DNA of 64,000 nucleotides from Methylobacillus arboreus (GCF_020532725.1 NZ_JAJAVC010000006.1:248001-312000), one strand, 5' to 3'; counted from the stretch's first letter, positions 34,308 through 43,739 are shown. The notes: a model not told the origin generated them from the letters alone. Numbers and translations: made by a program.

Positions 34308-34895
34308 TTAGTTTTTTGCAAGCGACTTGAGGGAAAGCTTGATACCCTCGGCAACCGCAATATCGGCTGGCAATTGCTTGACTGCGGCCAGCGCTTCGCG
34401 CTCGTTATAACCAAGCGCCAGCAGTGCATTCAGTACATCACCGCTGGCCGACTTGGCCTGCCCGGCAACACCTGCACCTGCTGTTATTCCATCAATGGAG
34501 AATTTGTCCTTGAGTTCCAGCAACAGCCGCTCAGCGGTTTTCTTGCCTATGCCCGGCACCTTGGTCAGCAGGCCGGGCTCCTGCAGGGCAACTGCCTGCG
34601 CAAGGTCATCCACGGAAAGACCACTCAGGATAGCAAGCGCTGACTTCGCGCCTATTCCGTTTACTTTCAAGAGCTGACGAAACGTTGTACGCTCCTGCTC
34701 ACTACCGAAGCCATAAAGCAATTGCGCGTCCTCGCGCACGATAAACTGGGTAAGCAGGACGACTTTCTCACCAGTAGCTGGCAAATTGTAGAAGGTACTC
34801 ATCGGCACTTCGCATTCATAGCCCACGCCGTTACAGTCGATCACCACCTGAGGCGGTGTTTTCTCGATGAGGATACCGCTCAATCTTGCAATCAT
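34308..34895 (-). CDS. ruvA: Holliday junction branch-migration protein RuvA
   Basis: RuvA tetramers bind the four-way junction and load RuvB. The 195-residue protein has an N-terminal OB fold ([20 protein letters not shown]), the helix-hairpin-helix pair ([13 protein letters not shown] and [16 protein letters not shown]), and a C-terminal RuvB-binding domain. The start overlaps ruvC by 4 bases. ruvB is not next in line but 11.8 kb further left. Confidence 0.96.
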   Translation of the reverse strand: MIARLSGILIEKTPPQVVIDCNGVGYECEVPMSTFYNLPATGEKVVLLTQFIVREDAQLLYGFGSEQERTTFRQLLKVNGIGAKSALAILSGLSVDDLAQAVALQEPGLLTKVPGIGKKTAERLLLELKDKFSIDGITAGAGVAGQAKSASGDVLNALLALGYNEREALAAVKQLPADIAVAEGIKLSLKSLAKN

Positions 34896-35434
34896 ATCAA
34901 CCTGCCGCCCTTTACCCTGAATCCCGCTGTTGCCAGTTTACCCAAGCCCTGTCCGCCGTGCGCATGGCAAATCGCGCAGGCCAATGCATCTGCCGAATCC
35001 GGCCTGGGCAGGCCAGGCAGGTTGAGCAGACGCTTGACCATCTCCTGTACCTGGTCCTTGGCCGCATGCCCGTTGCCGACCACGGACTGCTTGACCTGTA
35101 GCGCCGTATACTCGGCGACCGGCAGGTTATTCAGCACCAGAGCGCTGATCGCGGCCCCGCGCGCCTGGCCTAAAAGCAGGGTGGATTGCGGATTGACGTT
35201 GACGAATACTTTTTCAATGGCCGATTGCTGGGGCTGGTAGGTAGCAATCACTTCCGCCAATCCATCCAGAATAGTTTTGAGCCGTGTCGGCAAGTCTTCG
35301 ATCTCGCTGCCCTTGCCAGTGGTGGTCTTGATGGTGCCGCTCGCCACATAGGCGATTTTTTCACCCGTTTTCTCGATCACACCGAAGCCGGTGAGCCTCA
35401 GGCCGGGATCGATGCCGAGTATGCGCAGCGTCAT
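34892..35434 (-). CDS. ruvC: Holliday junction resolvase RuvC
   Basis: RuvC cuts Holliday junctions as a dimer. The 180-residue protein has the catalytic acidic residues in [10 protein letters not shown] (Asp8), the Glu in [10 protein letters not shown], and the C-terminal Asp pair in [14 protein letters not shown]. Its ATG overlaps the yebC stop by one base (TAATG). Confidence 0.96.
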   Translation of the reverse strand: MTLRILGIDPGLRLTGFGVIEKTGEKIAYVASGTIKTTTGKGSEIEDLPTRLKTILDGLAEVIATYQPQQSAIEKVFVNVNPQSTLLLGQARGAAISALVLNNLPVAEYTALQVKQSVVGNGHAAKDQVQEMVKRLLNLPGLPRPDSADALACAICHAHGGQGLGKLATAGFRVKGGRLI

Positions 35435-36159
35435 TACTCCTCGATCACGGCGTTAGTATAGACTTCCTGCACGTCATCCAAATCTTCCAGCGCATCCAGC
35501 AGTTTTTGCATCTTAGCCGCATCGTCACCGGTGAACACGGTTTCATTTTCCGCCCTCATGGTGACTTCAGCCAGCACGGCTTTCAGGCCGGCCGCCTCCA
35601 GCGCTTCCTTGACGGCTGTGAAGTCGCCAGGGGATGTAATGACCTCTACGCTGCCATCCTCATCCGTGACAACATCTTCCGCGCCCGCATCAAGCGCGGC
35701 TTCCATGACCTGGTCTTCACTGGTGCCCGGCTCGAACACCAAGACGCCACAGTGCTTGAACATGAACGACACCGAGCCATCGGTGCCCAGGTTGCCGCCA
35801 TTCTTGCTCAGCGCATGGCGTACATCCGCTACCGCGCGCTGTTTGTTGTCCGTGAGGCAGTCGATAATGATGGCTGCGCCGCCGATACCGTAACCTTCAT
35901 AGCGGATTTCCTCGTAATTGACGCCTTCAAGCTCGCCGGTGCCACGCTTGATCGCACGGGTGATGTTGTCCGCGGGCATATTCTGTTCCTTGGCCTCAGC
36001 CACGGCAGCGCGCAGGCGCGGATTGAAGTTAATATCCCCGCCGCCGATACGTGCGGAGACAGTGATTTCCTTGATCAGCTTGGTGAAAATCTTGCCACGT
36101 TTAGCATCCTGACGGCCTTTGCGATGCTGAATATTGGCCCATTTTGAGTGCCCTGCCAT
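35434..36159 (-). CDS. yebC: YebC/PmpR family protein
   Basis: YebC proteins act on ribosomes stalled at proline-rich stretches in some bacteria and as transcription regulators in others. I chose the ATG at 36159, which gives the invariant [22 protein letters not shown] opening (residues 1-22, shown in two parts: [11 protein letters not shown] and [11 protein letters not shown]) and 241 residues. Other conserved parts are [14 protein letters not shown] and [15 protein letters not shown]. It leads yebC-ruvC-ruvA. Confidence 0.96.
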   Translation of the reverse strand: MAGHSKWANIQHRKGRQDAKRGKIFTKLIKEITVSARIGGGDINFNPRLRAAVAEAKEQNMPADNITRAIKRGTGELEGVNYEEIRYEGYGIGGAAIIIDCLTDNKQRAVADVRHALSKNGGNLGTDGSVSFMFKHCGVLVFEPGTSEDQVMEAALDAGAEDVVTDEDGSVEVITSPGDFTAVKEALEAAGLKAVLAEVTMRAENETVFTGDDAAKMQKLLDALEDLDDVQEVYTNAVIEE

Positions 36160-36312
36160 TTGTAAAATCCTTTGATTGCGAATTGTGCAAAAAACCTTGC
36201 GGATTTTACCATAGAGGGCTAGCCGGCTCACCATCGCCGGGATAGTATCCATGGTGCCCATCTGGGATTGTCGGCAGTAGTTAACCGCAAGGCACCATGA
36301 GCCAAGCGCTGT

Positions 36313-37980
36313 TTATTTCAACAATTCCTGCAACTTTCTCTCGCCCTCCCTCAGCGCTTCAGCCGAGCCTTTCACTTTGGCATCCTTGTCAGGCTGGTCG
36401 GGGATGAAGCCGGAGAAAATCTCTCCGTGGTTATAGCCTTTCAGCCACTCGCGCGGGAACGGCGCCAGCTGCTCGCCAGTGCCTTCGTAGCGATAGACCT
36501 GGCCTTGGTTTAGCCGCTGGTTGTAAGGAATGACATTTTTCCCCTGCTGATCGCTCAGATCTTCATAAAGCTGCTTGCGCAGCGCGATCTTGGCCGTGAT
36601 GATTTTTTCATCATTGGAGTCGATCAAGTTGTGCTTTTCCTGCGGGTCATTCTTCATGTCGTACAACTCTTCCTTGTCCCACACGCCGTAATACTGGATG
36701 TATTTGTATTCCGGCGTGCGGATGGCAAACGTGGTGGGCGTTTGCGGGAAGCTGTATTCCCAGAAGTACTCATAGACGAAGTAGTCTTTCCGCTTCGGCG
36801 CACCGCTGCCATCAAGGCCAAGCTTCCAGAAACTCTGGCCGTCATAGTGCTGCGGCGCCTGCACGCCTGCCGCATCGAGAATCGTCGGGGCGATGTCGAT
36901 GTTCCTGACGATTTCCTCCACCACTTTTCCCTTGGCGAATCCGGGGCCTGACGCAATCAGCGGTACGCGGATCGATTCTTCATAGGCTGTGCGCTTGTCG
37001 ATCAGGCCATGCTCACCGAACATGAAGCCGTTGTCCCCCATCACCATGATGATGGTGTTCTTGTCCAACCCTTGCTGTTTCAGCCACTCGCGCACCCGCC
37101 CCACGCTGTCATCGACGGCACGCAGCGTTTCATAATAGTCGCGCTGGTATTTCTGGATATCCAGATCCGTGTTGTAGGGATAATCGACGCCATGCCAGCT
37201 ATTGCGCTGGTTTTTCACCCACATCGGTTTGCCGGCATAGTTTTCCGGCGTGTCTGCATAGGTATCGGGCAGCGGGAACTTGACATCCTGCATGCTGCCG
37301 CGGTGACGCTTGGCCGGCAGGAACTCGGAATGCACGCCTTTATGCGACAGATACATCATGAAGGGCTTGTCCTTGTCGAGTTGGTTCAGCCAACTCACCG
37401 CATAGTCGGTCAGTTCGTCAGTAATGTAGCCCTTTTGCGGCACCAGTTTTCCGTCGACATTGAGCATGACCGGCTTGCCATAGTTATCAATCGGGTAATA
37501 GCTGCCCTGCCCTAGCAGCCCGACCCAGCGGTCAAAACCGGCAAAGCCCTTGGTGGCAGTCTGGTCGGCGCCGCCGAAGTGCCATTTGCCAAAGAAACCG
37601 GTCTGATACCCTTTGTCACGCAGCCGTTCCGGGAAATAGTTCAGATGGGAAATATCCATCGGGTTGTTATCCGAAACGCGGTGGTTATGGGCGTACATGC
37701 CGGTCAAGATGCTGGCGCGGCTCGGCGAGCATAACGAGGTGGTGACGAACGCATTCTTGAAATGCGTTCCCTCCTTGGCGATGCTGTCCATGTTCGGCGT
37801 GCGAATCGACGGATTCATAAACCCGAATGCATCATAGCGTTGGTCATCCAGCAGGATGTACACCACATTGGGCTGCTTGCCGTTGGCCGGTGTTGCAGGC
37901 AAGGCGGCAAACGAGGCCGCCGGCACGACAGATTGTGACCAAGCCAACGCTATCGCGGCGATGAATTTTTTCCTTTTCAC
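36313..37980 (-). CDS. Secreted type I sulfatase
   Basis: The 555-residue precursor has a signal peptide (about 1-25) and an alkaline-phosphatase-superfamily sulfatase domain. Metal ligands Asp45 and Asp46 are in LLDDQRYD. The CSPSRASILTG motif carries Cys84, the residue oxidised to formylglycine in C-x-P-x-R sulfatases. MVMGDNGFMFGEHGLIDK holds the second Asp-Asn metal pair. Maturation needs a formylglycine-generating enzyme, not seen in this window. The start is GTG 37980 after AAGGAAT. Choline sulfate, aryl sulfates or sulfated glycans are possible substrates. Confidence 0.9.
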   Translation of the reverse strand: MKRKKFIAAIALAWSQSVVPAASFAALPATPANGKQPNVVYILLDDQRYDAFGFMNPSIRTPNMDSIAKEGTHFKNAFVTTSLCSPSRASILTGMYAHNHRVSDNNPMDISHLNYFPERLRDKGYQTGFFGKWHFGGADQTATKGFAGFDRWVGLLGQGSYYPIDNYGKPVMLNVDGKLVPQKGYITDELTDYAVSWLNQLDKDKPFMMYLSHKGVHSEFLPAKRHRGSMQDVKFPLPDTYADTPENYAGKPMWVKNQRNSWHGVDYPYNTDLDIQKYQRDYYETLRAVDDSVGRVREWLKQQGLDKNTIIMVMGDNGFMFGEHGLIDKRTAYEESIRVPLIASGPGFAKGKVVEEIVRNIDIAPTILDAAGVQAPQHYDGQSFWKLGLDGSGAPKRKDYFVYEYFWEYSFPQTPTTFAIRTPEYKYIQYYGVWDKEELYDMKNDPQEKHNLIDSNDEKIITAKIALRKQLYEDLSDQQGKNVIPYNQRLNQGQVYRYEGTGEQLAPFPREWLKGYNHGEIFSGFIPDQPDKDAKVKGSAEALREGERKLQELLK

Positions 37981-38191
37981 GGTAATTCCTTATGACTCTA
38001 TACCGTAACGTGCGGACTGGATGAGGCTGGCGCTGGCGGTATTCACTGCTCTAAAAGCAGGCGTGCCGGGCTCGCAAATCCGTAAGCGTCAACCGGTCAT
38101 GGTTGAAAACTGCTCTCCTGCGCCTGCTCCATGGTGGGAGTATTGGCGGACGGACAACAGTGTCAATGATAAATCAATTCATTGCCCGGAT

Positions 38192-39106
38192 TCAGTCCTG
38201 CCCCATGGCTGGGTCGACTTCTTCCTTGCGCCGCATGCTGTGCAGGGAAATGATCAGCAAGGCCACGCCAATCAGCAGCATGCCGATGATCTCTCCGCGG
38301 CTTGGGTCTTCTCCCAGTTGCAGCCAGGCAGCCAGCACCCCGATCACCGGCGCCAGCAGGGATGTCATGCTGGCAATCCCGGCGGGCAGGTGTTGCAATG
38401 CATAAAGCCAGAGCAGCCAGGCCAGCGCATTGCACAGCACCGCATTGAACAGCACGGCGCCGATGAAGTTGATGCTCCAGTCGATAGGCGGCGCCGGCAC
38501 GATGAAAGCCACCACCACCAGCGGCAGCGAGCCGAACAGCATCTGCCAGGCGGTGAGCGACATAAGGTCGAGGTCGGGCACGCGCTGGTGCAGCTTCTTG
38601 GCGACAATCACGGAAATCGCCCAGAACACGCCGCCCAATATCGCAAGAAACATGCTGAACAGGTCTGATCCCAAATGCAGCGGATCGAGGATAAACAGCA
38701 ATCCCATCACTGAAAACAGCACGGCCAGCCATTGCATGCCGCGGATTTTCTCGCCCAGCAACGGCCAGGCCAGCACCATGACCCAGAACGGCATGGTGTA
38801 GGTCAACACGGCAGTCTTGCCCGCCCCGCCCTCCACCAGCGCCCAGATGATGAGGCCGGTAAAGCCGCACGTCTGCAATATGCCCAGCCAGATCAGGGTG
38901 GGCACTTCGCGCGGTTTCAGCGGTTTGCGCATCAATACCAGCAGCGCAAACAAGCACACGGCGCCATAGAAAGTCCGCATTGCGCCGAACTGGAACGCCC
39001 CTGCATAGTCCAGCGCATGCTTCATGACCACCCAGTTGTAACCCCACAGCACGGCCAGCAGCAGCAACGCCGCAAAAGCACGCACAGTGGTCGATCCCGC
39101 TTTCAT
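38192..39106 (-). CDS. EamA/DMT-family transporter
   Basis: The 304-residue protein has ten hydrophobic segments in two repeated EamA halves (about 8-138 and 152-290). LWGYNWVVMK and the C-terminal LGEDPSRGEIIGMLLI match the drug/metabolite transporter superfamily. I chose ATG 39106 with GGGAG upstream over the in-frame 39121. It is the last gene of a leftward set starting with marR, with gaps of only 30 to 42 bases. It probably exports an amino-acid-like or other small metabolite. Confidence 0.88.
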   Translation of the reverse strand: MKAGSTTVRAFAALLLLAVLWGYNWVVMKHALDYAGAFQFGAMRTFYGAVCLFALLVLMRKPLKPREVPTLIWLGILQTCGFTGLIIWALVEGGAGKTAVLTYTMPFWVMVLAWPLLGEKIRGMQWLAVLFSVMGLLFILDPLHLGSDLFSMFLAILGGVFWAISVIVAKKLHQRVPDLDLMSLTAWQMLFGSLPLVVVAFIVPAPPIDWSINFIGAVLFNAVLCNALAWLLWLYALQHLPAGIASMTSLLAPVIGVLAAWLQLGEDPSRGEIIGMLLIGVALLIISLHSMRRKEEVDPAMGQD

Positions 39107-39136
39107 GTCAACTCCCGGCACAAGGCCCTGGTTAAG

Positions 39137-39517
39137 TTAATTCCAGATATGGCTCAGCAGCTTCCAATGACCGTCAGCCTGCTTTTTGTACAAAAGATGC
39201 ACGTTGCCGCTGAAACTCTGGCGTTGACCTTGCGCATCGACCACGGCAGCGCTCCAATGCCCGCGCTGGAAAGCGAGGTTACCGTCTGCCTCGGCATGGA
39301 TCAAATCCAGCTTGTGGTCGATGATGCCCTGGGCAATGGAAGTCTTCCAGAAACTCAGCAGCGCATCCTTGCCGTTGATCTGCGGTGCGCCGGAAGGCAA
39401 CACGGTCGCTGCATCATCATAAAAGGAGGTTACAAGCGCATGATCCTTGGCATTGAAGGCAGCATCCCAGGCCTGGTTGAGTTGCTCGGCTGTGGCTTTG
39501 AAATCTGAACTCGACAT
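39137..39517 (-). CDS. Cytoplasmic DUF4440/SnoaL-like protein
   Basis: The 126-residue protein fits the NTF2-like fold of DUF4440, a cone-shaped pocket used by steroid isomerases and related small enzymes. It contains LNQAWDAAFNAKDHALVTSFY and a C-terminal SGNVHLLYKKQADGHWKLL. There is no signal peptide. It is a tandem paralogue of the next gene upstream, sharing the FSGN(V/L)H(L/I)LYKKQ and H-x-WN end. No catalytic role can be assigned. Confidence 0.8.
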   Translation of the reverse strand: MSSSDFKATAEQLNQAWDAAFNAKDHALVTSFYDDAATVLPSGAPQINGKDALLSFWKTSIAQGIIDHKLDLIHAEADGNLAFQRGHWSAAVVDAQGQRQSFSGNVHLLYKKQADGHWKLLSHIWN

Positions 39518-39544
39518 CGTTATTCCCTTTGCGTTGTAAAAAGG

Positions 39545-40012
39545 TTAATTCCAGGTATGGGTGAGGATTTTCCAGCTGCCGTCATCCTGCTTTTTGTAGA
39601 GAATGTGCAGGTTGCCACTGAACTGCTGCGGCTCGCTATCCTCGCTCTTGAGTACGGCACTCCATTTGCCGCGCTGGTAAAGCGTGTTGCCGACAATGCC
39701 GGTTTCCACATTCGTGATCTGGTGCTCGGCAAACCCCTTGGCAAACAGGCCGGACCAGAAATCTGCAATCGCCTGGCTGCCAGTCACTTGCTCACCGCCA
39801 GCCGGCAACAGGCTGCCATTGGCATCGTAGTAAGAGCTTAGTGTACCGGCTGAAGCCTGGGCAAAAGCCTCATCCCATGCTGTGTTGAGCTTGCTCACGA
39901 TGGCTTTAGCGTCTTCTTCACTAGGCTTGGCATTGCATTGATAAACGGCAACAGCAGCGATAGCCACCAGTGCCAGCAAAACGACAGCGACGATAACCTT
40001 GCTGATCTTCAT
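39545..40012 (-). CDS. Exported DUF4440/SnoaL-like protein
   Basis: The 155-residue protein is the exported paralogue of the gene downstream. It adds an N-terminal hydrophobic segment (about 5-24, VIVAVVLLALVAIAAVAVYQ) followed by Cys26, which does not match a lipobox well, so it may be membrane-anchored. The NTF2-like domain spans about 35-155 and ends SGNLHILYKKQDDGSWKIL. Having one copy on each side of the inner membrane, beside an exporter, suggests binding or conversion of one compound in both compartments; that is inference. Confidence 0.8.
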   Translation of the reverse strand: MKISKVIVAVVLLALVAIAAVAVYQCNAKPSEEDAKAIVSKLNTAWDEAFAQASAGTLSSYYDANGSLLPAGGEQVTGSQAIADFWSGLFAKGFAEHQITNVETGIVGNTLYQRGKWSAVLKSEDSEPQQFSGNLHILYKKQDDGSWKILTHTWN

Positions 40013-40054
40013 GATGATGCTCCTCTCTTGATTATAGAAATACGTGCTTACTGC

Positions 40055-40645
40055 TTAACTACCCTTGCTTGGCGCCTGTTCAGACTTTTCATGAGGTTGA
40101 ACAGGCGCTTTAAACGATGTGCCTGAAGCATTGGCACCAGGCGCATCAAATGCCGTGATCCCGGCATTAAGCTTGACCAGGATGCCGTTGAGCATATCCC
40201 GCTCCGCTTCGTTCACCCCGGCCATGCAGTGACGCAAGCGCGTGTAATAATCCGGCATCACCTGGTCCAGCTTTTCCTGGCCTGGTGCCGTGAGCCTCAC
40301 GGATACCCGCCTGCGGTCATGTTTATCAAATATACGCTCGACCAGGCCGTCGCGCTCTAAACCATCAATCAAGCCGGTCATCGTGGCGCGGCTGACGCCT
40401 GCCTTTTCTGCCAGCACGGAAGGCAATGAGATGCCATGCTCTTCGCGCATGAGCAGGATGAGCACCCACCACCGCCCTTGCAGCAGACCATGCCGGCTCA
40501 AGCAGGCATCGAGCGCCAGGGAAAGATCGCTCGCCACGCGCAAGAGGTGCAGAAAGGAAGATACCGCACTGATATCCGCTTCCGGATAGCGCGCGGAAAA
40601 CTTATCCAATACGGCTTTGCTGGGAAGGTCTCTGAGCTGCAACAT
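40055..40645 (-). CDS. MarR-family transcriptional regulator
   Basis: The 196-residue protein has the MarR winged helix (about 55-145), with VLAEKAGVSRATMTGLIDGLERDGLVERIF (the central VSRATMTGLIDGLERDGLV is the recognition helix and turn) and the wing KHDRRRVSVRLT. I chose ATG 40645; a frame to 40687 adds residues encoded by operator-like DNA. The C-terminal tail of about 25 residues is low in complexity. It heads marR-DUF4440-DUF4440-EamA, and two palindromes cover its start, so it probably represses its own operon. Confidence 0.9.
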   Translation of the reverse strand: MLQLRDLPSKAVLDKFSARYPEADISAVSSFLHLLRVASDLSLALDACLSRHGLLQGRWWVLILLMREEHGISLPSVLAEKAGVSRATMTGLIDGLERDGLVERIFDKHDRRRVSVRLTAPGQEKLDQVMPDYYTRLRHCMAGVNEAERDMLNGILVKLNAGITAFDAPGANASGTSFKAPVQPHEKSEQAPSKGS

Positions 40646-40678
40646 AATTAGCCGAATTATAATTAGCTGACTAATTAT
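40644..40678. promoter_or_regulatory. Twin palindromes at the marR start, likely MarR operator
   Basis: ATAATTAG (40659-40666) and CTAATTAT (40671-40678) are perfect inverted repeats with a 4-base spacer. A second pair, ATAATT (40644-40649) and AATTAT (40655-40660), abuts it and overlaps the start codon. The sites are A/T-rich and of the length bound by MarR dimers. Confidence 0.7.
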
Positions 40679-40758
40679 GTCAATCACTATTCAACTCGCC
40701 ATGGTCATGCCTGGGATATTCAGGACAACAAGGTCAATATTTGTTGCCTGCTCAAACA

Positions 40759-40787
40759 TTTAACCATGACACAATAAGGTGTATATT
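40759..40787 (+). promoter_or_regulatory. Weak candidate promoter for the CBS-domain gene
   Basis: TATATT (40782-40787) is a fair -10 box about 37 bases before the start codon. TTTAAC (40759-40764), 17 bases upstream, is a poor -35. The call is tentative. Confidence 0.35.
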
Positions 40788-40824
40788 GGGCTTACGCCAA
40801 TAAGAAAACAACGGAGGAGCCAAC

Positions 40825-41253
40825 ATGAAAACCGTGAGGCAAGTTCTGGAAACCAAGGGCAGCACTGTTTATTCCGTCGCACCAGAAAGCCTGGTCTATG
40901 ACGCATTGCTCATCATGGCCGAGCACCATATCGGCGCGTTGGTGGTCACGCATCGCGACCAGATGGTGGGCGTTTTTTCCGAGCGCGACTACGCACGCGA
41001 AGTGGTCATCAAGGGCAAGACCTCAAAAACCACCACTGTGGGCGACATCATGTCAGTGCAATTGATCACGGTCAGCCCGGATGACACCGTCGATCACTGT
41101 ATGAACCTGATGTCAGGCAAACGCATACGCCACCTGCCCGTGCTAGAAGACGGCAGACTGATAGGCCTGCTCTCGATAGGCGACCTGGTCAAGGAAACCA
41201 TTGCCTATCAGGAGTTCCTGATCAAGCAGTTGGAAAGTTATATCCAGAGCTAG
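40825..41253 (+). CDS. CBS-domain protein
   Basis: The 142-residue protein consists of two CBS domains (about 10-65 and 75-130) that form one Bateman module, usually an adenine-nucleotide sensor. Family segments are VGVFSERDYAREVVIKG and RHLPVLEDGRLIGLLSIGD. It has no attached enzyme domain and a strong GGAGGAG ribosome site. It is convergent with kefC. Small proteins like this are common in betaproteobacteria; the target is unknown. Confidence 0.9.
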   Translation: MKTVRQVLETKGSTVYSVAPESLVYDALLIMAEHHIGALVVTHRDQMVGVFSERDYAREVVIKGKTSKTTTVGDIMSVQLITVSPDDTVDHCMNLMSGKRIRHLPVLEDGRLIGLLSIGDLVKETIAYQEFLIKQLESYIQS

Positions 41254-41270
41254 GCAGAAGCCGCTGCCTA
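41251..41270. terminator. Hairpin between convergent CBS gene and kefC
   Basis: TAGGCAG and CTGCCTA pair around a 6-base loop. The stem includes the stop codon of the CBS gene and ends 5 bases before the kefC stop. There is no T-tract, so termination efficiency is doubtful. Confidence 0.4.
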
Positions 41271-41274
41271 AGGA

Positions 41275-43125
41275 TCAGTCCTTGGGCGCGGGAGCTTTGG
41301 TTTGCCCTTCCCAGGCATTGTTATTGAGGCCGGCAACAACCTCTTCCATTTCCCGCGTCAAGGTCCGCTGTAGATCCTGCCGCGTGCGCACGCTATAGGA
41401 AACCACTTTCTGCATGTCGGTGTGGATAGGGTGCAGGCCATGCATCATTTTTTCATCGTTTTGCCTGAACTTCCATGCCGTGCTGTAGGCATGGAAGGCA
41501 CCGTAGCCCATTTCACGCAATGCCTTCTCGCCCAAATGCACGGCGCTGAGAAAAGTCTCCCGCACGCAGTCTATGCCCAGATCCATGTAGTCAAACACAT
41601 AGGTGCGGTTGCGCGCCCGTGCAAGTATCTTGACATCGGGATAATGCTGCCGCACATAACGCGCTGTTTCCAGCGTTTCCTCTGCATTATCTATCGCCAA
41701 TATCAGCAGCTTGGCATGCGCAATGCCGGCAGCCCGCAGCACATCCGGCCGGGTAATATCCCCATAGTAGGCCCGGTAGCCGAAACTGCGCATCAACTCG
41801 ATCTGGTTGGGGTCATGCTCAATCACGGTGGGCACCACGCCGGCACTGGTCAGCAGACGGGTAATGATCTGCCCCACACGGCCAAAACCAGCGACGATCA
41901 CAGGGCGTGCTTCCTCGAATTCGTCATGGTGTCCGTCCTTGCGCCGTTGTTGCAGCAAACGGCGATAGACAAAATGGAAACCCAGCAGCAACAGTGGCGT
42001 TGTCACCATGGACAGCGCCACTACCGAGTTGAGCAAAGCTCCGTGCTCCTGGCTGATGACCTTGGCGTCTACGGCCCCGCTGAAAATGACGAAAGCAAAC
42101 TCGCCCACCTGGGACAATGTGACGGCAAACATCAGGCCGCCGGCATTATCAAGCCGGAACGCCTTGGCAAGGCCGAACAGGAGCACCAGCTTGAACAGGA
42201 CAAAAGCCAGCGCCAAGCCTACGATCAGGCCCGGCTGCTGTAATACCAGGTCCAGATTCACCGACATGCCCACCGAGATAAAAAACAGGCCAAGCAGCAA
42301 GCCCTTGAACGGCTCTATGTCGAGTTCCAGCTCCTGGCGGTATTCCGAGTCGGCCAGCAATACGCCGGCGATAAAGGCGCCCAGCGCCATGGATAATCCA
42401 ACCAGCGTCATGAGGATGGAAACGCCGATGATGAGAAACAGGGAAAAAGCGATGAATATCTCACGCAAACCGGTGTTGGCGATATAACGCAGCACCGGCC
42501 GCAGCAGGTACTGCCCGCCGAGTATCAGGAGTATGACCAGCGACACCGCCTTGAGGATGGCGAGCCAGTCCATATGCACACCGTGCGCGGTATGCGCGCC
42601 CGGGGCAATCACCAACAGCAGGATCATGATCGGGATCACGGCCAGGTCCTGGAACAACAATACAGAAAAAGCGGAACGGCCCGATGGTCGGTTCAATGCG
42701 CCTTGCTCCGCCAGAATCTGCATCGCAATCGCTGTCGATGACATGGCGACTCCCATGCCGACCACCAGCGACAAGCGCCAATCCAGATCAAAAGCAGTGC
42801 CAAGACCATAGACAATCCCGCCGGTCAGCAACACCTGCAACCCGCCCATGCCAAAAATTGGCAGCCGCAGCTTCATGAGCTTGTCAGGCTCGATCTCAAG
42901 GCCGATCAGGAACAGCATCATGACGACGCCGAACTCGGAGAAATGCATCACGGTTTCGGTATCTGCCACCAATCCCAGTCCCCAGGGGCCGATGACGATG
43001 CCTGCAAAGAGGTATCCCAATACGGAGCCCAGCCCGATGCGCCGGAAGATAGGTACCGCCAGGACGGCTGCACCCAGGTAGATAGCGCCTTCCAGCAATA
43101 ATGGGGGAATATGGGCGGTTGCCAT
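41275..43125 (-). CDS. kefC: KefC/KefB-type potassium/proton antiporter
   Basis: The 616-residue protein has about 12 membrane segments of the CPA2 family (about 5-385) and a C-terminal RCK/TrkA-N Rossmann domain (about 405-520) with VIVAGFGRVGQIITRLL. KefC-type antiporters release K+ and acidify the cytoplasm to protect against electrophiles such as methylglyoxal when glutathione adducts appear. The gene overlaps the KefF-like gene upstream (TGATG), matching the known KefF-KefC partnership. In a methylotroph, formaldehyde or methylglyoxal stress is a plausible trigger. Confidence 0.9.
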   Translation of the reverse strand: MATAHIPPLLLEGAIYLGAAVLAVPIFRRIGLGSVLGYLFAGIVIGPWGLGLVADTETVMHFSEFGVVMMLFLIGLEIEPDKLMKLRLPIFGMGGLQVLLTGGIVYGLGTAFDLDWRLSLVVGMGVAMSSTAIAMQILAEQGALNRPSGRSAFSVLLFQDLAVIPIMILLLVIAPGAHTAHGVHMDWLAILKAVSLVILLILGGQYLLRPVLRYIANTGLREIFIAFSLFLIIGVSILMTLVGLSMALGAFIAGVLLADSEYRQELELDIEPFKGLLLGLFFISVGMSVNLDLVLQQPGLIVGLALAFVLFKLVLLFGLAKAFRLDNAGGLMFAVTLSQVGEFAFVIFSGAVDAKVISQEHGALLNSVVALSMVTTPLLLLGFHFVYRRLLQQRRKDGHHDEFEEARPVIVAGFGRVGQIITRLLTSAGVVPTVIEHDPNQIELMRSFGYRAYYGDITRPDVLRAAGIAHAKLLILAIDNAEETLETARYVRQHYPDVKILARARNRTYVFDYMDLGIDCVRETFLSAVHLGEKALREMGYGAFHAYSTAWKFRQNDEKMMHGLHPIHTDMQKVVSYSVRTRQDLQRTLTREMEEVVAGLNNNAWEGQTKAPAPKD

Positions 43126-43739
43126 CAAGAAGCCTCTACGCCGTTTGCCGGCGCCAGGTATTGCGCCTCTTCCGCTTGCAGGCTGTCTACGTCAGGAGGC
43201 CAATCGCCTGCGACAAGATTGTCCAGCCACGCGGCGTAACTGCTAGCCTGTTCGTGCAAAGCGGCGTCACTCAAGGTATCGGCAGCCTGGGTGAGGAAGG
43301 GCTGCAGATAACGCATATTGCATAAGCGTGCAGTCTGCTCAAACGGCCGTAACAGTTCAGCAAGTGAAAAACGATTGTAGCCATTGCGCTGGTAGACACC
43401 TTCCGACCCGCCCGTGGACACGGCTTGCACCCATGCCTTGCCTGTCAGTTTGGAAGTGCTTTCGCCGTAGGCCCAGCCATAACTCAGCACCGTATCAAAC
43501 CAGCTCTTGAGCAAGGCGGGGCAGGAATACCAATACAAGGGGTGCTGGAACACGAGTACATCATGTTCATCCACCAGGGCCTGCTCCTGTTGCACATCGA
43601 TCATCTGCTCGGGATACTGGGCATAAATATCCCTCACCTGAACCCCGGTGCAAAGCGCAGCAGCATCAAGCAAGGCACGGTTTACTCGCGAATTCTCCAG
43701 CATGGGGTGGGCCGCCACGACCAGCACGCGTTTTTTCAA
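43125..43739 (-). CDS. kefF: KefF-like NAD(P)H oxidoreductase, antiporter ancillary subunit
   Basis: The 204-residue flavodoxin-fold protein resembles KefF, the FMN quinone reductase that activates KefC. It has VLVVAAHPMLENSRVNRALL near the start, VFQHPLYWYSCPALLKSWFD near residue 85-104, and the FMN-contact STGGSEGVYQRNGYN. The likely start is TTG 43739, as no in-frame ATG fits. It overlaps kefC and begins 3 bases after the yjbQ stop. A broken relative is at 11222-11389. Confidence 0.9.
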   Translation of the reverse strand: MKKRVLVVAAHPMLENSRVNRALLDAAALCTGVQVRDIYAQYPEQMIDVQQEQALVDEHDVLVFQHPLYWYSCPALLKSWFDTVLSYGWAYGESTSKLTGKAWVQAVSTGGSEGVYQRNGYNRFSLAELLRPFEQTARLCNMRYLQPFLTQAADTLSDAALHEQASSYAAWLDNLVAGDWPPDVDSLQAEEAQYLAPANGVEAS

